Source: Rhodovulum adriaticum (GTDB taxonomy: Bacteria > Pseudomonadota > Alphaproteobacteria > Rhodobacterales > Rhodobacteraceae). Taken from it: 64,000 nt of DNA. The stretch is taken from positions 173,037 through 237,036 of the forward strand of contig NZ_SLXL01000004.1 in assembly GCF_004345735.1 (NCBI RefSeq), in the 5' to 3' direction. A program made the translations under genes and the position numbers. Below, piece by piece: positions 39,341 through 47,428 of the stretch; position 1 is the first letter of the stretch; each line of letters opens with the position of its first letter. The notes beneath the pieces are model-generated. The model did no database searches. It was not told the DNA's origin and was given only the letters and a program-made list of their open reading frames with translations.

Positions 39341-40137
39341 AAGAGGATATCCCCTATGGCGACCTGACCACCCGCAGCTTGGGCATCGGGGCCATGCCGG
39401 GCCTGCTGACCATGCGCGCACGGGGCCCGATGACCGTCTGCGGCAGCGAAGAGGCCGCGCGCATCTTTGCCCTGCTGGGGGCAAAGGCCGAGGTTTTGGC
39501 ACCGACCGGCGCAAGGGTTGCTGCCGGCGCCCCGCTGGCCCGTGTCGAGGGGCGGGCCGAGGCGCTGCACAGCGGCTGGAAGGTGGCGCAGACCCTGACC
39601 GAATGGGCCTCTGGCATCGCCACCTCTGCCACGGCGATCGTCGATGCGGCCCGCGCGGTTGCCCCTGCAATCGCCGTGGCCTGCACGCGCAAACCCGCGC
39701 CGGCCACGCGGGCGCTGTCGCTCAGGGCGGTTGTGGCGGGGGGCGCGCAGGTTCACCGCACGGGCCTGTCCGACACCGTGCTGCTGTTTGCCGAGCACCG
39801 CGCCTTTGGCGGCCCCGACGCCCTGCATGCCCAGATCGCCCTGTTGCGGGACCGCTGCCCCGAACGCCGCGTCGTGGTCGAGGTCGAAACCCTGGACGAG
39901 GCCCGCCGCGCCGCCCAGGCCGGGGCCGATGTGATTCAGTTGGAGAAGTTTGCGCCGGAGGCCGTTGCCGACACCGCCGCCGCGCTGACCGACTGGCCGG
40001 GCTGCCTGGCCGCGGCCGGCGGCATCAACGCCACCAACGCCGCCGCCTACGCCCAGACCGGCGCGAACGTGCTGGTTACCTCGGCCCCATATTACGCCAA
40101 GCCTGCGGATGTGTCCGTCACCATAGAACCGGCCTGA
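39301..40137 (+). CDS. modD: ModD protein (nicotinate phosphoribosyltransferase-like)
   Basis: The 278-residue protein has the quinolinate/nicotinate phosphoribosyltransferase fold: LLKEDIPYGDLTTRSLG near residue 11, CTRKPAPATRALSLRAVVAGG, HRTGLSDTVLLFAEH near 155, and QLEKFAPEAVADTAAAL with a GGINATNAAAYA ending. ModD proteins sit in molybdate operons and keep the fold of NadC, but their reaction is unknown. It is the last gene of the molybdate row, overlapping modC by 40 bp. Confidence 0.85.
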   Translation: MLPLDDDTLLRLLKEDIPYGDLTTRSLGIGAMPGLLTMRARGPMTVCGSEEAARIFALLGAKAEVLAPTGARVAAGAPLARVEGRAEALHSGWKVAQTLTEWASGIATSATAIVDAARAVAPAIAVACTRKPAPATRALSLRAVVAGGAQVHRTGLSDTVLLFAEHRAFGGPDALHAQIALLRDRCPERRVVVEVETLDEARRAAQAGADVIQLEKFAPEAVADTAAALTDWPGCLAAAGGINATNAAAYAQTGANVLVTSAPYYAKPADVSVTIEPA

Positions 40138-40145
40138 GAGGGGCG

Positions 40146-40184
40146 CCTGCGGTGCGGGGCGCCTGCGCGCGCCCGCACCGCAGG
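40146..40184. terminator. Long hairpin after modD
   Basis: CCTGCGGTGCGGG (40146-40158) and CCCGCACCGCAGG (40172-40184) form a perfect 13-bp stem nine bases past the modD stop codon, followed by GGGAAAT rather than a T-run. It probably ends the molybdate operon or stabilises its 3' end. Confidence 0.55.
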
Positions 40185-40406
40185 GGGAAATGGCAGCGTC
40201 AGCCGTCATCGACAGACGCAGAAGAAAGCGGCTTTTCACCCCGCCCGGAACAAATGCTGCGCGGTTTGCCACAGCATGTTGCAAAGGTTGCGCGCGGATC
40301 GCGTCTTGTGAGCAAATCTCGCGTGTGGTTTCTGCTGCCTCATGCGGTTCGGCACAGACAGCCGACGCAGCAGCCCCGAACGCGGGCGACACAACGGAGG
40401 ATTCTG

Positions 40407-41411
40407 ATGAAAACAGCGAAACTCGGGCGCAACGCTCTCGCCGCAATGATCGCAGGTGCGGTGATGGTCGGGTCCGCGGCTGCGGAAACGCTGCGGCTGT
40501 CGCACAATGTCGGCGACACCACCACCTGGCACCAGGGCGCCGAGAAGTTCAACGAACTGATCGCCGAAGCCACCGACGGCGAAATCGGCGTGCGCGTCTT
40601 CCCCAACGCCCAGCTGGCCGGCGGCGACCAGATGAAACAGGCCGAGATGATCGGCCGCGGCGCGCTGGACTTGGTGCTGACCTCGGCGATCAACGTCACG
40701 CCGCTGGTGCCCGAAATGGCGGTATTCTCGCTGCCCTATCTCTACGCGTCCTATGACCAGGTGGATGCCACCACCCAGGGCGCGCCGGGCCAGATGATGG
40801 CCGACATCCTGCTGGAAAAGGGCATCGTCGTTCTGGCCTGGGGCGAAAACGGCTTTCGCGAGGTCACCAACAACGTTCGCCCGATCACCGCGCCCGAGGA
40901 CATGAAGGGCCTGAACATGCGCGTCGCCGGGCCGATGTATATCGACGTGATGAACGCGCTTGGGGCCAACCCGCAGCAGATGCAGTGGTCGGAAACGCTG
41001 ACCGCGCTGCAACAGGGCGTGGTCGACGGGCAGGAAAACCCGATCGGCGCGGTGATCATCCCGCAGCAGGTCTACGAGATGCAGAAATACCTGACGACCT
41101 GGCACTATTCCTATGACCCGATCTTCCTGGGGATCTCCAAGGCCAAGTGGGACAGCTACGACGCCGAGATGCAGGAAAAGCTGCGCACCGCCGCGCAAGA
41201 GGCCATGGCCTATCAGCGCCAGATCACGCGTGAGGGCACCGCGAACGGCATCGCGTTCCTGACGGAAAAGGGCATGGAAATCTACCAGCCTGGCCCCGAG
41301 GAACTGCAGGCGTTCCGCGACGCGACCAAGCCCGCCTTTGACGAGTGGGCGGCCAAGGTCGGCCCCGAGATCGTGTCGGCGTTCCAATCCGCCATCGCGG
41401 CGGCTGACTGA
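40407..41411 (+). CDS. TRAP transporter solute-binding protein (DctP family)
   Basis: The 334-residue protein from the ATG at 40407 (after CGGAGGATTCTG) has a signal peptide MKTAKLGRNALAAMIAGAVM to about residue 27 and the DctP features LRLSHNVGDTTTWHQGAEKF, NAQLAGGDQMKQAEMIGRG, the conserved Arg in LNMRVAGPMYIDVMNALGANP, and GVVDGQENPIGAVI. The Arg normally clamps the carboxylate of a small organic acid. It heads a three-gene TRAP unit with the small (DctQ) and large (DctM) membrane subunits. The ligand is not known. Confidence 0.92.
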   Translation: MKTAKLGRNALAAMIAGAVMVGSAAAETLRLSHNVGDTTTWHQGAEKFNELIAEATDGEIGVRVFPNAQLAGGDQMKQAEMIGRGALDLVLTSAINVTPLVPEMAVFSLPYLYASYDQVDATTQGAPGQMMADILLEKGIVVLAWGENGFREVTNNVRPITAPEDMKGLNMRVAGPMYIDVMNALGANPQQMQWSETLTALQQGVVDGQENPIGAVIIPQQVYEMQKYLTTWHYSYDPIFLGISKAKWDSYDAEMQEKLRTAAQEAMAYQRQITREGTANGIAFLTEKGMEIYQPGPEELQAFRDATKPAFDEWAAKVGPEIVSAFQSAIAAAD

Positions 41412-41478
41412 CCCCAACCACAGGACAGGCCCGCCCCGCGCGGGCCTGTCCCCCCACGCGCCACAACGAGGCAAGCCG

Positions 41479-41970
41479 ATGCGTTTCCTTCTGGACGAGG
41501 CCGAAAAGATCATCTGCGCCGTGCTGTTCCTGGGCATGACGGCGATCGGCTTTGCCAATGTGGTGGTGCGCTACGGCACCAACTATTCGCTGGCCGCAAC
41601 CGAGGAGTTGCTGACCAACGGGTTTCTTCTGTTGACCGTGTTCGGCGCGGCCATCGCCGCCCGGCGGGGCGAACATCTGGCCGTGACGCTGGTGCATGAC
41701 CTGCTGCCGCGCCCCCTGCGCAAGCCGCTGTTCGTGCTGTCGGCGGCGCTGTCGGCCCTGATCCTGGCGCTATCGGCGTGGTTTTCCTGGGTCACGCTGA
41801 CCAACCAGTTGTCCAGCGGCATCCGCTCTTATGCGTTGGGGGTGCCAGCCTGGTACTATCAGGCGGCGGTGCCCTTCGGGTTTGCGCTGGTCCTGATCCG
41901 TTATCTGCAACACGCCTGGGTCACGCTGCGCGACCCGGGCAAAGCGTCCGGCGGTATGTCCGATGCCTGA
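41479..41970 (+). CDS. TRAP transporter small membrane subunit (DctQ family)
   Basis: The 163-residue protein starts at ATG 41479 (MRFLLDEAEKIICAV). Four transmembrane segments and the DctQ pattern ATEELLTNGFLLLTVFGAAIAARRGEHLAVT are visible (quoted for its key part, RGEHLAV). It supports DctM in sodium-driven uptake. Its stop lies eight bases inside the DctM gene start. Confidence 0.9.
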   Translation: MRFLLDEAEKIICAVLFLGMTAIGFANVVVRYGTNYSLAATEELLTNGFLLLTVFGAAIAARRGEHLAVTLVHDLLPRPLRKPLFVLSAALSALILALSAWFSWVTLTNQLSSGIRSYALGVPAWYYQAAVPFGFALVLIRYLQHAWVTLRDPGKASGGMSDA

Positions 41971-43297
41971 TCTCATTCCCAACCTCGGCGCAGGCACCGA
42001 AATGGTGATCCTGTTCTTCCTGCTGATGGCCTGCCGTGTTCCGGTGGCCTTTTCGCTGGGCCTGTCGGCGGTCTATGCGATGTGGCAGATGGGGTTCGGC
42101 ATTGATCTGGCCGGTGACCTGATCGCCGCGGGCGTGACCAAGTTTTCGCTGATGGCCATCCCCTTTTTCATCCTTGCGGGCACGCTGATGGGCACGCTGG
42201 GGATCGCGGAACGGATGATCCGGTTCTTCCGCGTTCTGATCGGGACGCTGCCGGGCGGCATGGGGGTTGTCGGCACGGTGGTCTGCCTGTTCTGGGGCGC
42301 GGTCAGCGGGTCCGGCCCGGCCTCGGTCGCGGCGATCGGCCCGATGATCGTCAAGGGGATGGAGGAGGACGGCTACGCCCGCGCCTATGCCGCGGGGCTG
42401 GTCTGTACGGGCGCGGCCCTGTCCATCGTCATTCCGCCCTCCATCGGTCTGGTGATCTATGGGGTGATTGCCGAAACCTCGATCTCGCAACTGTTCATCG
42501 CGGCGATCCTGCCGGGCCTGTTCATGGGCCTGACCATGCTGGCGACGCTGCCCTTTGCACGCCGCGATGGCGCGGCGCACGGCAGTCCCACGCTGGAGGC
42601 GCTGAGCCCCACGCCCCATGCTGCACTGCCCTACGGCCAGCGGCTATGGCTGGCCTTTCGTCAGGCGTTCTGGGGCCTTGTCACGCCGCTGGTGATCCTC
42701 GGCGGGATCTACTCGGGCATCTTCACCCCGACCGAGGCCGCCCTTGTCGCCACCGTCTATGCCCTGGGCGTGGGGGCGTTCGCCTATCGCACACTGACGC
42801 TGCGCGGGCTTTACGAGGCGCTGGCCGATGCGGCGGCGTCATCCGCTGTGGTGATGCTGGTCGTGGCCTATGCCGGGCTGTTCGGCTGGGTCGTCACGGT
42901 CGAGGATCTGGTGGGCACCTATTCCGAAACCCTTCTGGGGCTCAGCGATAGTGAATGGGTGATCCTGCTGGTCATCATGCTGGTGCTGCTGGTCGCGGGC
43001 ATGTTCATGGATGCGATCACGGTCATGTTCATCTCGCTGCCGATCTTCCTGCCGGTAATGCGCGAAATGGGCTGGGATCCGGTCTGGTTCGGCGTGGTGG
43101 TGATGGTGAACCTTGCCATCGGGCTGTTCACGCCGCCGGTGGGCATCAACCTGTACGTGGCGGCCAACGTCACCCGCCTGTCCATCGAACGCATCGCGCG
43201 CGGCGCCCTGCCCTTCCTGGCGGCAAGCGTTCTGGGGCTTGTCGTCATCGCCGCCGTCCCGTCCCTTTCGCTGTGGCTGGTCGAAGTGCTGCGCTAG
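41963..43297 (+). CDS. TRAP transporter large permease (DctM family)
   Basis: The 444-residue protein has about twelve hydrophobic segments with the DctM hallmarks FFILAGTLMGTLGIAERMIRF, the GAVSGSGPASVAAIGPMIVKGM loop (key part SGSGPASVAAIG), VIPPSIGLVIYGV and MDAITVMFISLPIFLPV with GLFTPPVGINLYV near the end. It is the transport-active subunit of the TRAP unit. The last gene before the tRNA-Leu fragment, it marks the end of the core region. Confidence 0.93.
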   Translation: MPDLIPNLGAGTEMVILFFLLMACRVPVAFSLGLSAVYAMWQMGFGIDLAGDLIAAGVTKFSLMAIPFFILAGTLMGTLGIAERMIRFFRVLIGTLPGGMGVVGTVVCLFWGAVSGSGPASVAAIGPMIVKGMEEDGYARAYAAGLVCTGAALSIVIPPSIGLVIYGVIAETSISQLFIAAILPGLFMGLTMLATLPFARRDGAAHGSPTLEALSPTPHAALPYGQRLWLAFRQAFWGLVTPLVILGGIYSGIFTPTEAALVATVYALGVGAFAYRTLTLRGLYEALADAAASSAVVMLVVAYAGLFGWVVTVEDLVGTYSETLLGLSDSEWVILLVIMLVLLVAGMFMDAITVMFISLPIFLPVMREMGWDPVWFGVVVMVNLAIGLFTPPVGINLYVAANVTRLSIERIARGALPFLAASVLGLVVIAAVPSLSLWLVEVLR

Positions 43298-43554
43298 GCG
43301 GTTCGGCCTGTTGACCCGCCGTTTTGTGCACGGCCTTGCGGCAGCCCCGCCGACATCGCCGGCGTTTTCCGGTTACCTGTCAACTCCGACGACGCCGCTC
43401 ACCTCATTTCACCCTGTGCAAAAGATAAGCCGCCTACAGGATCGGGAACGAACAGGGGGTGAACGGTGAATCTGGGAACGCAGTGTGGGAACAGCCCAAA
43501 ACCGGCATTCCGCGCGCGCCCGGCTTGGCGGCTAGTCCCCTTGTCTTTTCAAGC

Positions 43555-43615
43555 TGGTGCCCGAGGCGAGACTCGAACTCGCACGGTATTGCTACCGGCG
43601 GATTTTGAATCCGCT
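43555..43615 (-). tRNA. 3' fragment of tRNA-Leu(CAA): probable attachment-site scar of an integrated element
   Basis: Minus-strand bases run from the anticodon stem (AGCGGA-TTCAAAA-TCCGCC, anticodon CAA) through the long variable arm (CGGTA-GCAA-TACCG) and T-arm (GCGAG-TTCGAGT-CTCGC) to CTCGGGC and ACCA at 43558-43555. The 5' half is absent; upstream on the strand is AT-rich sequence with GGTATTG-TTTTT-CAATATC. An element integrated into a tRNA 3' end leaves such a copy at its far border. Orientation places the element to the right, with the intact tRNA-Leu expected beyond 64000. Confidence 0.85.
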
Positions 43616-43709
43616 GGGGGATATTGAAAAACAATACCTTATTCCAATCCATTCATACAGACATAGCATGAACAGATGGTGAAAGAGTGAATCCACCTAT
43701 TGGCAACTG

Positions 43710-44150
43710 TGAGCCCCGCATTCGGAGCTCAGGGAACTCACAGACCAGCGGAAGGGACGGGCCATGACCGGCTCGGCGCGCGGCACGGCCGATGCTCCGG
43801 GCCGGAACGTCGCCGCCAAGGCCGGTCTGAACCGATCGATCCTTGATGCGGCCCCGACCGCATTCCTGAACATGATCGGTATAAAGCGGTGGTGGCTGGT
43901 GCAGAGTTCCTCAAGGCGCCGAGACGATAGTTGAAGCCGTCGCAGCGCTGCCCGGCCTGCGGGCGGCTGCGGAAAAAAACTGTCGGAGCGTCGCCATGAG
44001 TGTGATTGCGGCTGCAGCCTGGGAAGAGACCTGGCCGCGGCGCGCATGCTGTTGCAATGGGGGCTTGAGCAAGAGCGCCGATTGCAACAGCACGTGGTTG
44101 AAATGACAACTCCGGCCGGGACGGTCGGGGATCAGGCTGCCGCCTGCCCC
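43710..44150 (+). pseudogene. Decayed C-terminal half of TnpB (IS200/IS605 family)
   Basis: Three frames carry successive pieces of one protein. The first is MTGSARGTADAPGRNVAAKA and GLNRSILDAAPTAFLNMI. The second is KAVVAGAEFLKAP, an in-frame TAG, and LKPSQRCPACGR. The third is HECDCGCSLGRDLAAARMLLQW. The CPxC and CxC pairs are the TnpB zinc finger and GRDLAAAR is the third RuvC motif. Two frameshifts (near 43882 and before 43995) and the stop near 43928 inactivate it. No TnpA or intact 5' part is present. TnpB is the RNA-guided nuclease ancestor of Cas12. Confidence 0.85.
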
Positions 44151-44264
44151 CCCTCCAATCGACTGGATTGGTGGGCGAGGTTCATCCGATTTTTCGCCAT
44201 ATCTCAGGCTCATTGCGTCCGCCAGGCGGGCGTCTTACGTTTGGGGTATCGATAAGAGGAAAGT

Positions 44265-44483
44265 ATGATCATGGCTGAGACCGCGACCCTGTCCTCAAAC
44301 TTCCAGATCTCGATTCCCAAGGCGATCCGGGCTGCCCATCACTGGGAGGCCGGACTCACCTTCGCGTTCATCCCGAAGGGCACAGGCGTGTTGCTGGTCC
44401 CGATCCCGGAGAAGCAGAGCCTCAGGGGGCTCGCGAAAGGCGCCAGCCCCGAAGATTTCCGGGATCGGTCGAATCGCGCCTGA
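44265..44483 (+). CDS. AbrB/MazE-type antitoxin of a VapBC pair
   Basis: The 72-residue protein has the swapped-hairpin AbrB-like start ATLSSNFQISIPKAIRAAHHW near residue 6, the common N-terminus of VapB proteins that use this DNA-binding fold. The ATG at 44265 follows AGAGGAAAG. Its stop TGA shares bases with the start of the PIN-domain toxin gene. TATCGATA at 44247-44254, just upstream, may be the operator half-site. Confidence 0.82.
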   Translation: MIMAETATLSSNFQISIPKAIRAAHHWEAGLTFAFIPKGTGVLLVPIPEKQSLRGLAKGASPEDFRDRSNRA

Positions 44484-44863
44484 TGATCCTTGTCGACACC
44501 TCGGCCTGGGTCGAATGGCTGATCGACTCCAGAACTGGAGCCAAGGTTGCCGAGCATCTGCCGGAACAAGCCGAGTGGCTCGTGCCGACCATGGTCCAGC
44601 TTGAGCTTTCCAAGTGGCTGACGCGCGAGGTCGGCGAGGAAAAGGCGGACCAGGTGATTGCCTTTACCCAGGTCTGCCATGTGCTGCCGCTCGACACCGA
44701 GATAGCGCTGGCGGCGGCAGAAGCCTGCCGCGCGCACAAGCTTGCCACCGCGGACGCCATCATCTTCGCAACCGCCCGCGCACAGGCCGCGATGCTTCTA
44801 ACCTGTGACGCGCATTTCGAGGGGCTGCCCGGCGTCACCCTGATCGAGAAGATCAGGGCCTGA
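44483..44863 (+). CDS. vapC: PIN-domain ribonuclease toxin, VapC
   Basis: The 126-residue protein has the PIN acidic residues Asp5 (ILVDTSAWVEWL), Glu41 (MVQLELSKW), Asp91 (LATADAIIFATA) and Asp109 (LLTCDAHF). The set is complete, so it is likely active. VapC toxins cleave tRNA or rRNA loops; the target is not deducible here. It overlaps its antitoxin gene by one base. Confidence 0.87.
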   Translation: MILVDTSAWVEWLIDSRTGAKVAEHLPEQAEWLVPTMVQLELSKWLTREVGEEKADQVIAFTQVCHVLPLDTEIALAAAEACRAHKLATADAIIFATARAQAAMLLTCDAHFEGLPGVTLIEKIRA

Positions 44864-45024
44864 AAGGTGATGCCGAGATGCCTCGCGCGTCGCGGCGTGC
44901 CTGTCTTGTGTTGCCGTTGTCCGTGATGCGGGCATGCGACACCCGGTCCGGAAAACGGGCGCACAGCTTGCCAGGGCCCGTTTTCGGCAGAAAATCCCAT
45001 TGAAGGTTTTCGAAGGAGGATCCC

Positions 45025-45360
45025 ATGGACCAGGCCGGGACCAACCTGATGATCCGCCAGGCGCTGGCGCGCCACCAGGCCGCGCTTGACGGCTGGGTGC
45101 GCCAGGTGCGCTTTGCCAGGACGGCGGGCGAGGCGTTCCGGGCCGCCTCCCGCCAGCCCATTCCGCCTTCGCTCATCGCGAGCCTGCGTGTGCTTCATGG
45201 AAATCCCGGCCGGCGCGCCCGCACGGAGGTCGAGGCGGCCCTGGCCGGTTGGGTCGAGGCGCTGGCGCCCGATGATCCACATCTGCCCGAGATGATGCGC
45301 GCGACGCGCGGCCATTTTCCGGACATCTACCGCAAGCTCGAGGCGCTTCGCCGGGGATGA
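45025..45360 (+). CDS. Hypothetical 111-residue protein in the island
   Basis: The product MDQAGTNLMIRQALARHQAAL and on is helical and rich in Ala and Arg, without recognisable motif. GAAGGAGGATCCC before the ATG is a strong ribosome site, which supports a real gene. It lies between VapBC and HipBA and could be a lone regulator or part of a plasmid-type gene set. A second part of the protein, HLPEMMRATRGHFPDIYRKL, suggests a compact helical domain. Confidence 0.55.
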   Translation: MDQAGTNLMIRQALARHQAALDGWVRQVRFARTAGEAFRAASRQPIPPSLIASLRVLHGNPGRRARTEVEAALAGWVEALAPDDPHLPEMMRATRGHFPDIYRKLEALRRG

Positions 45361-45387
45361 TCCCCGCGGATTGTGATTTTCTCTAAA

Positions 45388-45435
45388 GTCCGATATAGAG
45401 GACCGAAAGGTATTTTCAGTCCATCAAGAGGGACT
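45388..45435 (+). promoter_or_regulatory. Two tandem HipB-type operators
   Basis: GTCC-GATATAGA-GGAC at 45388-45403 and AGTCC-ATCAAGAG-GGACT at 45418-45435 are both palindromes with an 8-bp spacer. Centres are 31 bp apart, about three helix turns. The second ends two bases before the ATG of hipB, covering its ribosome site. The E. coli hip operators have the form TATCC-N8-GGATA, so the architecture is the same with a changed core. Confidence 0.75.
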
Positions 45436-45436
45436 T

Positions 45437-45802
45437 ATGAAGAGCCTAAACGTAGAGAAAGCGCTCCACTCCCTGGGATCGGACCTGCGCACGGCCCGGA
45501 TCCGGCGGCGCATATCGGTCGATGACCTGGCGCAGCGCGCAGGCATGAACCGGAAAACCCTCATGCGTCTCGAGAAGGGGGATGAAGGCGTCTCGATCGG
45601 CGCTCTGGGGCGGGTCCTGCTGATCCTGGGGGAAGAAAAGCGACTGGCAGATCTCCTGGATCCCGGCAAGGACGAAACGGGTCTGCTGCTCGATCAGGAA
45701 CGGCTTCCTTCCCGCGTGAGATCCCGGCGCGATCCGATCACGCAGGAACAGCAGGTCGAGGATATTCCGGAAGACGACGACGGTTACGGGATGGGGTTCT
45801 GA
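45437..45802 (+). CDS. hipB: HipB-like antitoxin, Xre-family HTH
   Basis: The 121-residue protein has an N-terminal helix-turn-helix (LGSDLRTARIRRRISVDDLAQRAG, key part ISVDDLAQRAGMNRKTLMRLE). Its acidic tail (QQVEDIPEDDDGYGMGF) is a plausible contact with the HipA kinase. It is three bases upstream of hipA. Operators lie immediately before it, so autorepression is likely. Confidence 0.87.
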   Translation: MKSLNVEKALHSLGSDLRTARIRRRISVDDLAQRAGMNRKTLMRLEKGDEGVSIGALGRVLLILGEEKRLADLLDPGKDETGLLLDQERLPSRVRSRRDPITQEQQVEDIPEDDDGYGMGF

Positions 45803-45805
45803 GCC

Positions 45806-47113
45806 ATGGCCAAGACATCCAGGATCGTGAACGTGACGATCGGCGCCCGGAACATGAATGTCGGCACGCTTCGCTTCGAGTCCGACGGCCGGCGCCAATC
45901 GAGCGCCTTCGAGTATGACTCCGCCTGGCTGTCGTTCGAGGGTGGTTTCGATATCTCGCCATCCTTGCCGCGGCAGCCGGGCCCCTTCTTCTCCTCCGGA
46001 ACGCGCGACAACCCGCGCGCCGCCTTGCCCGGCGTGATCTCTGATGCCACTCCGGACAGCTGGGGGCGCAGTCTGATGCGCTCCGCGCTTGGCAATGGTC
46101 TCACGGAATTCGACTACCTGACCCTGTCCGATGACCGTACCCGTCAGGGCGCCTTGCGCTACCTCGACGAGGACGGCCGCCAGATGGCGGATCCGGACAG
46201 GCCGCTTGCCCGCAGGACATTGCCCCTGGAGCGGCTGCGCGCGCTCGCGCTGGCCTATGATCGCGATCCGGCCCGGGCGGAAGCGGAGGCGGCGGAGCTG
46301 ACGGGGGCGGTCGGCTCCCTGGGCGGCGCGCGACCGAAGGCCAACGTGATTGCCGAGGACGGCCTCTTCATTGCGAAATTCACGTCGGAACGGGACGGCA
46401 AGCCGATCGAGCAGGTCGAGGTCGCCACCCTCAACCTGGCGCGAGATGCCGGCCTGCGCGCGTCGGCGGCGCAGCTGGCGCTCGGCAATACCCGGCATCC
46501 GGTGGCCCTGATCCGCCGCTTCGATCGCCGCGGCGATCGCCGGATTCCCTACATGTCGGCCCGGACCGCCCTGGGCGGCGTCGAAAGCGGGACCTACGAC
46601 GAGATGGCCGAGGTCATCCGCCGGATCTCGAAAGACCCGCGTGCCGACCTCGAGGAGCTTTTCGGCCGGATCGCGTTCACCATCCTGGTGGCCAATACGG
46701 ACGATCACCTGAAAAACCACGGCTTCCTCTACCTCGGGGACAACCGCTGGGGGCTTACGCCCGCCTTCGACATCAACCCGCAGCCCGATCGCCAGCGCAG
46801 CCTGGAGACGCCGATTTCCGAGCTGAGCGGCCACGACGCCTCCATCGAGGCCCTGATCGAGGCAGCGTCCTTCTTCGATCTCGGCGAAGCCGATGGCATT
46901 CGCATTGCCGGACGGATCGGCGCCGTGATCCGGGACAACTGGCGCGGAAGACTGGAAGAGCAAAAGGTGAGCGGCGCCCAGGCACGGCTTTATGAGCCCG
47001 CCTTCCTCAACCCCGAGATGGAGGTCCTGGAGAAGATCGTGGAGGGCCGCTTCAGGAAGGCCGAGACGCCGCCCCGGTCCGACCAGTCGCCCGGTGGGCC
47101 GGGAATACCTTGA
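45806..47113 (+). CDS. hipA: HipA-family serine/threonine kinase toxin
   Basis: The 435-residue protein has the HipA layout with N-terminal subdomain, a Gly-rich loop GSLGGARPKANVI near residue 170, and the catalytic loop FTILVANTDDHLKNHGFLYL near residue 290. The metal-binding segment LTPAFDINP lies near residue 315. All core residues are present. HipA proteins phosphorylate aminoacyl-tRNA synthetases (GltX in E. coli, others in Caulobacter) and stop growth. It follows hipB with a 3-bp gap. Confidence 0.9.
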   Translation: MAKTSRIVNVTIGARNMNVGTLRFESDGRRQSSAFEYDSAWLSFEGGFDISPSLPRQPGPFFSSGTRDNPRAALPGVISDATPDSWGRSLMRSALGNGLTEFDYLTLSDDRTRQGALRYLDEDGRQMADPDRPLARRTLPLERLRALALAYDRDPARAEAEAAELTGAVGSLGGARPKANVIAEDGLFIAKFTSERDGKPIEQVEVATLNLARDAGLRASAAQLALGNTRHPVALIRRFDRRGDRRIPYMSARTALGGVESGTYDEMAEVIRRISKDPRADLEELFGRIAFTILVANTDDHLKNHGFLYLGDNRWGLTPAFDINPQPDRQRSLETPISELSGHDASIEALIEAASFFDLGEADGIRIAGRIGAVIRDNWRGRLEEQKVSGAQARLYEPAFLNPEMEVLEKIVEGRFRKAETPPRSDQSPGGPGIP

Positions 47114-47162
47114 GAGAGGGGGCAGTTATTCGCATCCGGCCTTGCGCGCGCTGCGGGGCGTG

Positions 47163-47180
47163 ATACATAGTGTAATACAT
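47163..47180 (+). promoter_or_regulatory. Direct repeat before the AbrB-Doc pair
   Basis: ATACAT occurs at 47163-47168 and 47175-47180 with a 12-bp period, 30 bp before the antitoxin start. It may be the antitoxin operator or overlap the -10 box. Confidence 0.4.
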
Positions 47181-47209
47181 CTCCATGACCGCAACTCGGA
47201 GGAACCCCC

Positions 47210-47428
47210 ATGCCCCAGATCCGTAAAGTCGGCAATTCGCTTGGCGTGACGATGTCGCGTGAGGCCCTGGCCAAGGCCAACCTCGGAGAGGGCGACGAGG
47301 TCATCCTGACGCCCGTCCAGGATGGGATCCTGGTTTCCGCGGCCAGTTCGGCCCAGGCGCGCATGCTTGCGGCCGCCATGGCCGACATGGACGCGCGGCC
47401 CGACACTTACCGAAAGCTGGCCGAATGA
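47210..47428 (+). CDS. AbrB/MazE-type antitoxin
   Basis: The 72-residue protein begins MPQIRKVGNSLGVTMSREALA, the standard beginning of the SpoVT/AbrB-fold MazE-like antitoxins. GGAGGAACCCCC lies before the ATG. A helical tail (AQARMLAAAMADMDARPDTYRKLAE) follows for toxin binding. It overlaps the downstream Doc-type toxin gene by four bases (ATGA). Pairing of an AbrB-type antitoxin with a Fic/Doc toxin differs from the classical Phd-Doc arrangement. Confidence 0.82.
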   Translation: MPQIRKVGNSLGVTMSREALAKANLGEGDEVILTPVQDGILVSAASSAQARMLAAAMADMDARPDTYRKLAE

